DNA from: Chitinophagaceae bacterium
GTDB lineage: Bacteria; Bacteroidota; Bacteroidia; Chitinophagales; Chitinophagaceae
DNA: 32,755 nucleotides
Assembly (NCBI GenBank): GCA_014379515.1
Contig: JACMLR010000135.1
Coordinates: forward strand, 1 to 32,755
Reading direction: 5' to 3'
Numbering within the stretch: the first letter of the stretch is position 1; every line of letters starts with the position of its first letter. Positions 32,368-32,755 of the stretch are shown here, one piece after another. Below the pieces are notes generated by a model. It saw only the letters and a list, made by a program, of their open reading frames with translations, did no database searches and was not told where the DNA came from. The position numbers and the translations under genes are program-made.

Positions 32368-32392
32368 CGATAGTCAATTGACTGCACTATCG
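32368..32392. promoter_or_regulatory. Nested inverted repeats upstream of the final gene
   Basis: CGATAGT at 32368-32374 and ACTATCG at 32386-32392 are exact inverted copies with 11 bases between them. Overlapping them is the perfect 12-base palindrome AGTCAATTGACT at 32372-32383. The TTGACT half could act as a -33 element, with TACTTTG at 32395-32401 as a poor -7 element (spacing of 14 is short). The arrangement suggests an operator overlapping the promoter of the gene starting at 32433. Confidence 0.4.
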
Positions 32393-32432
32393 GTTACTTT
32401 GCAATATCATTATCCCTGCCCAAATAACCACT

Positions 32433-32755
32433 ATGAAAAACTCGGTACTGTTGAGACGAATCAACGTCTTTTTACTATTGCTATCACTTCTCTACACAAA
32501 TAATCTATCGGCTCAAACAGTTACGGAAGTAGTTACAGATTTTAACGGCTACTGGCGATCAGGAGTTCGACCGAATACCAACGGTGTTCATCCTAATAAC
32601 AGCCATAATCTTGTTTCATTTACTTTATCTGGCACTCGATTCTCGACAGGTGTCAACGATGCTATCCTGACTTCGAACGGCCTGGCATTTACTGCAGGAA
32701 ATTATAAAGCATTACCCATTACAGCATTGTCTGTGGCTCCAACAACAAGTACGTA
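32433..32755 (+). CDS. Secreted protein, N-terminal part (truncated by window edge)
   Basis: An open frame of 107 codons that runs off the window end. It starts MKNSVLLRRINVFLLLLSLL and continues with YTNNLSAQT, a typical signal peptide with basic start, long hydrophobic core and a likely cleavage after LSA. The mature part has a DFNGYWRSG segment, then NNSHNLVSFTLSG, TGVNDAILTSNGLAF and TAGNYKALPI. These Gly/Asn/Thr-rich beta-type segments resemble the N-termini of large cell-surface or type IX-secreted proteins of Bacteroidota. The domain that would confirm this lies outside the window. The ATG follows an A/T-rich leader with no Shine-Dalgarno sequence. The function is unknown. Confidence 0.75.
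   Translation, partial: MKNSVLLRRINVFLLLLSLLYTNNLSAQTVTEVVTDFNGYWRSGVRPNTNGVHPNNSHNLVSFTLSGTRFSTGVNDAILTSNGLAFTAGNYKALPITALSVAPTTST

Larger units (their letters stand above)
32113..32432. other. Intergenic region between the transpeptidase and the final gene
   Basis: About 320 bases without a supported coding gene, placed between divergent genes. It contains part of the 8-bp dyad, a nine-base A tract (32149-32157), a candidate minus-strand promoter, and a nested palindrome close to the plus-strand gene. Base composition is more A/T-rich than the flanking genes. I saw no tRNA or recognisable structured RNA in it. Confidence 0.6.

Noticed and set aside
1-32755. CRISPR arrays, tRNA/rRNA genes, insertion sequences, phage or toxin-antitoxin modules
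   Set aside because: No direct-repeat arrays, cloverleaf sequences, transposase motifs or small paired regulatory genes were found on reading both strands.

Overview
The window looks like a chromosomal segment of a Bacteroidota bacterium, most likely from the Chitinophagales or a close relative. The evidence is the style of the RpoB and RpoC proteins, several copies of the Bacteroidota promoter element TAnnTTTG, A/T-rich leaders without strong Shine-Dalgarno sequences, and families typical of the phylum (large M1 peptidases with predicted barrels, YkuD_2-type L,D-transpeptidase, split heptose kinase, OmpH-like chaperone). No tRNA, rRNA, CRISPR array, insertion sequence or phage gene was seen. 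The assignment comes from reading alone; no database search was run.

Layout. 1-7954: the 3' part of rpoB (cut by the window edge), rpoC, and a strong intrinsic terminator. 8004-13775 (mostly +): an OmpH/Skp-like periplasmic protein, an APC amino-acid permease closely followed by a heptose-phosphate kinase, a convergent DUF6498-like membrane protein (-), then an isoaspartyl peptidase/asparaginase and 3-hydroxybutyryl-CoA dehydrogenase. 13779-16311 (-): a compact ribD - DMT transporter - YigZ run. It is divergent from prmC (+), across 78 bases that hold two promoter elements. 17273-18408 (-): ExbB/ExbD energizer pair. 18635-21994 (-): cmk and clpC, separated by a clear terminator. 22033-23282 (+): a STAS-domain protein and ispD.

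23275-31139 (-) is a surface-oriented run: a Gfo/Idh oxidoreductase, a polyprenyl-phosphate sugar transferase that would start a polysaccharide, two tandem paralogous M1 metallopeptidases, and a FemAB/GNAT-like protein whose start codon directly abuts the preceding stop. The larger peptidase carries a C-terminal region of about 400 residues that looks like an outer-membrane beta-barrel. 31225-32088 (-) is a secreted L,D-transpeptidase with a Ser/Lys-rich linker. The window ends inside a secreted protein (+, from 32433). Between these last two genes lie 344 bases without a coding gene, containing two well-formed dyads.

Most genes are housekeeping. The parts that deserve a second look are the M1 pair with the predicted barrel fusion, the dyads upstream of the last two genes, the near-leaderless prmC start, and several starts (TTG for ribD and for the large peptidase) that automatic calling would probably misplace. 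I found no convincing new defence or mobile system here.
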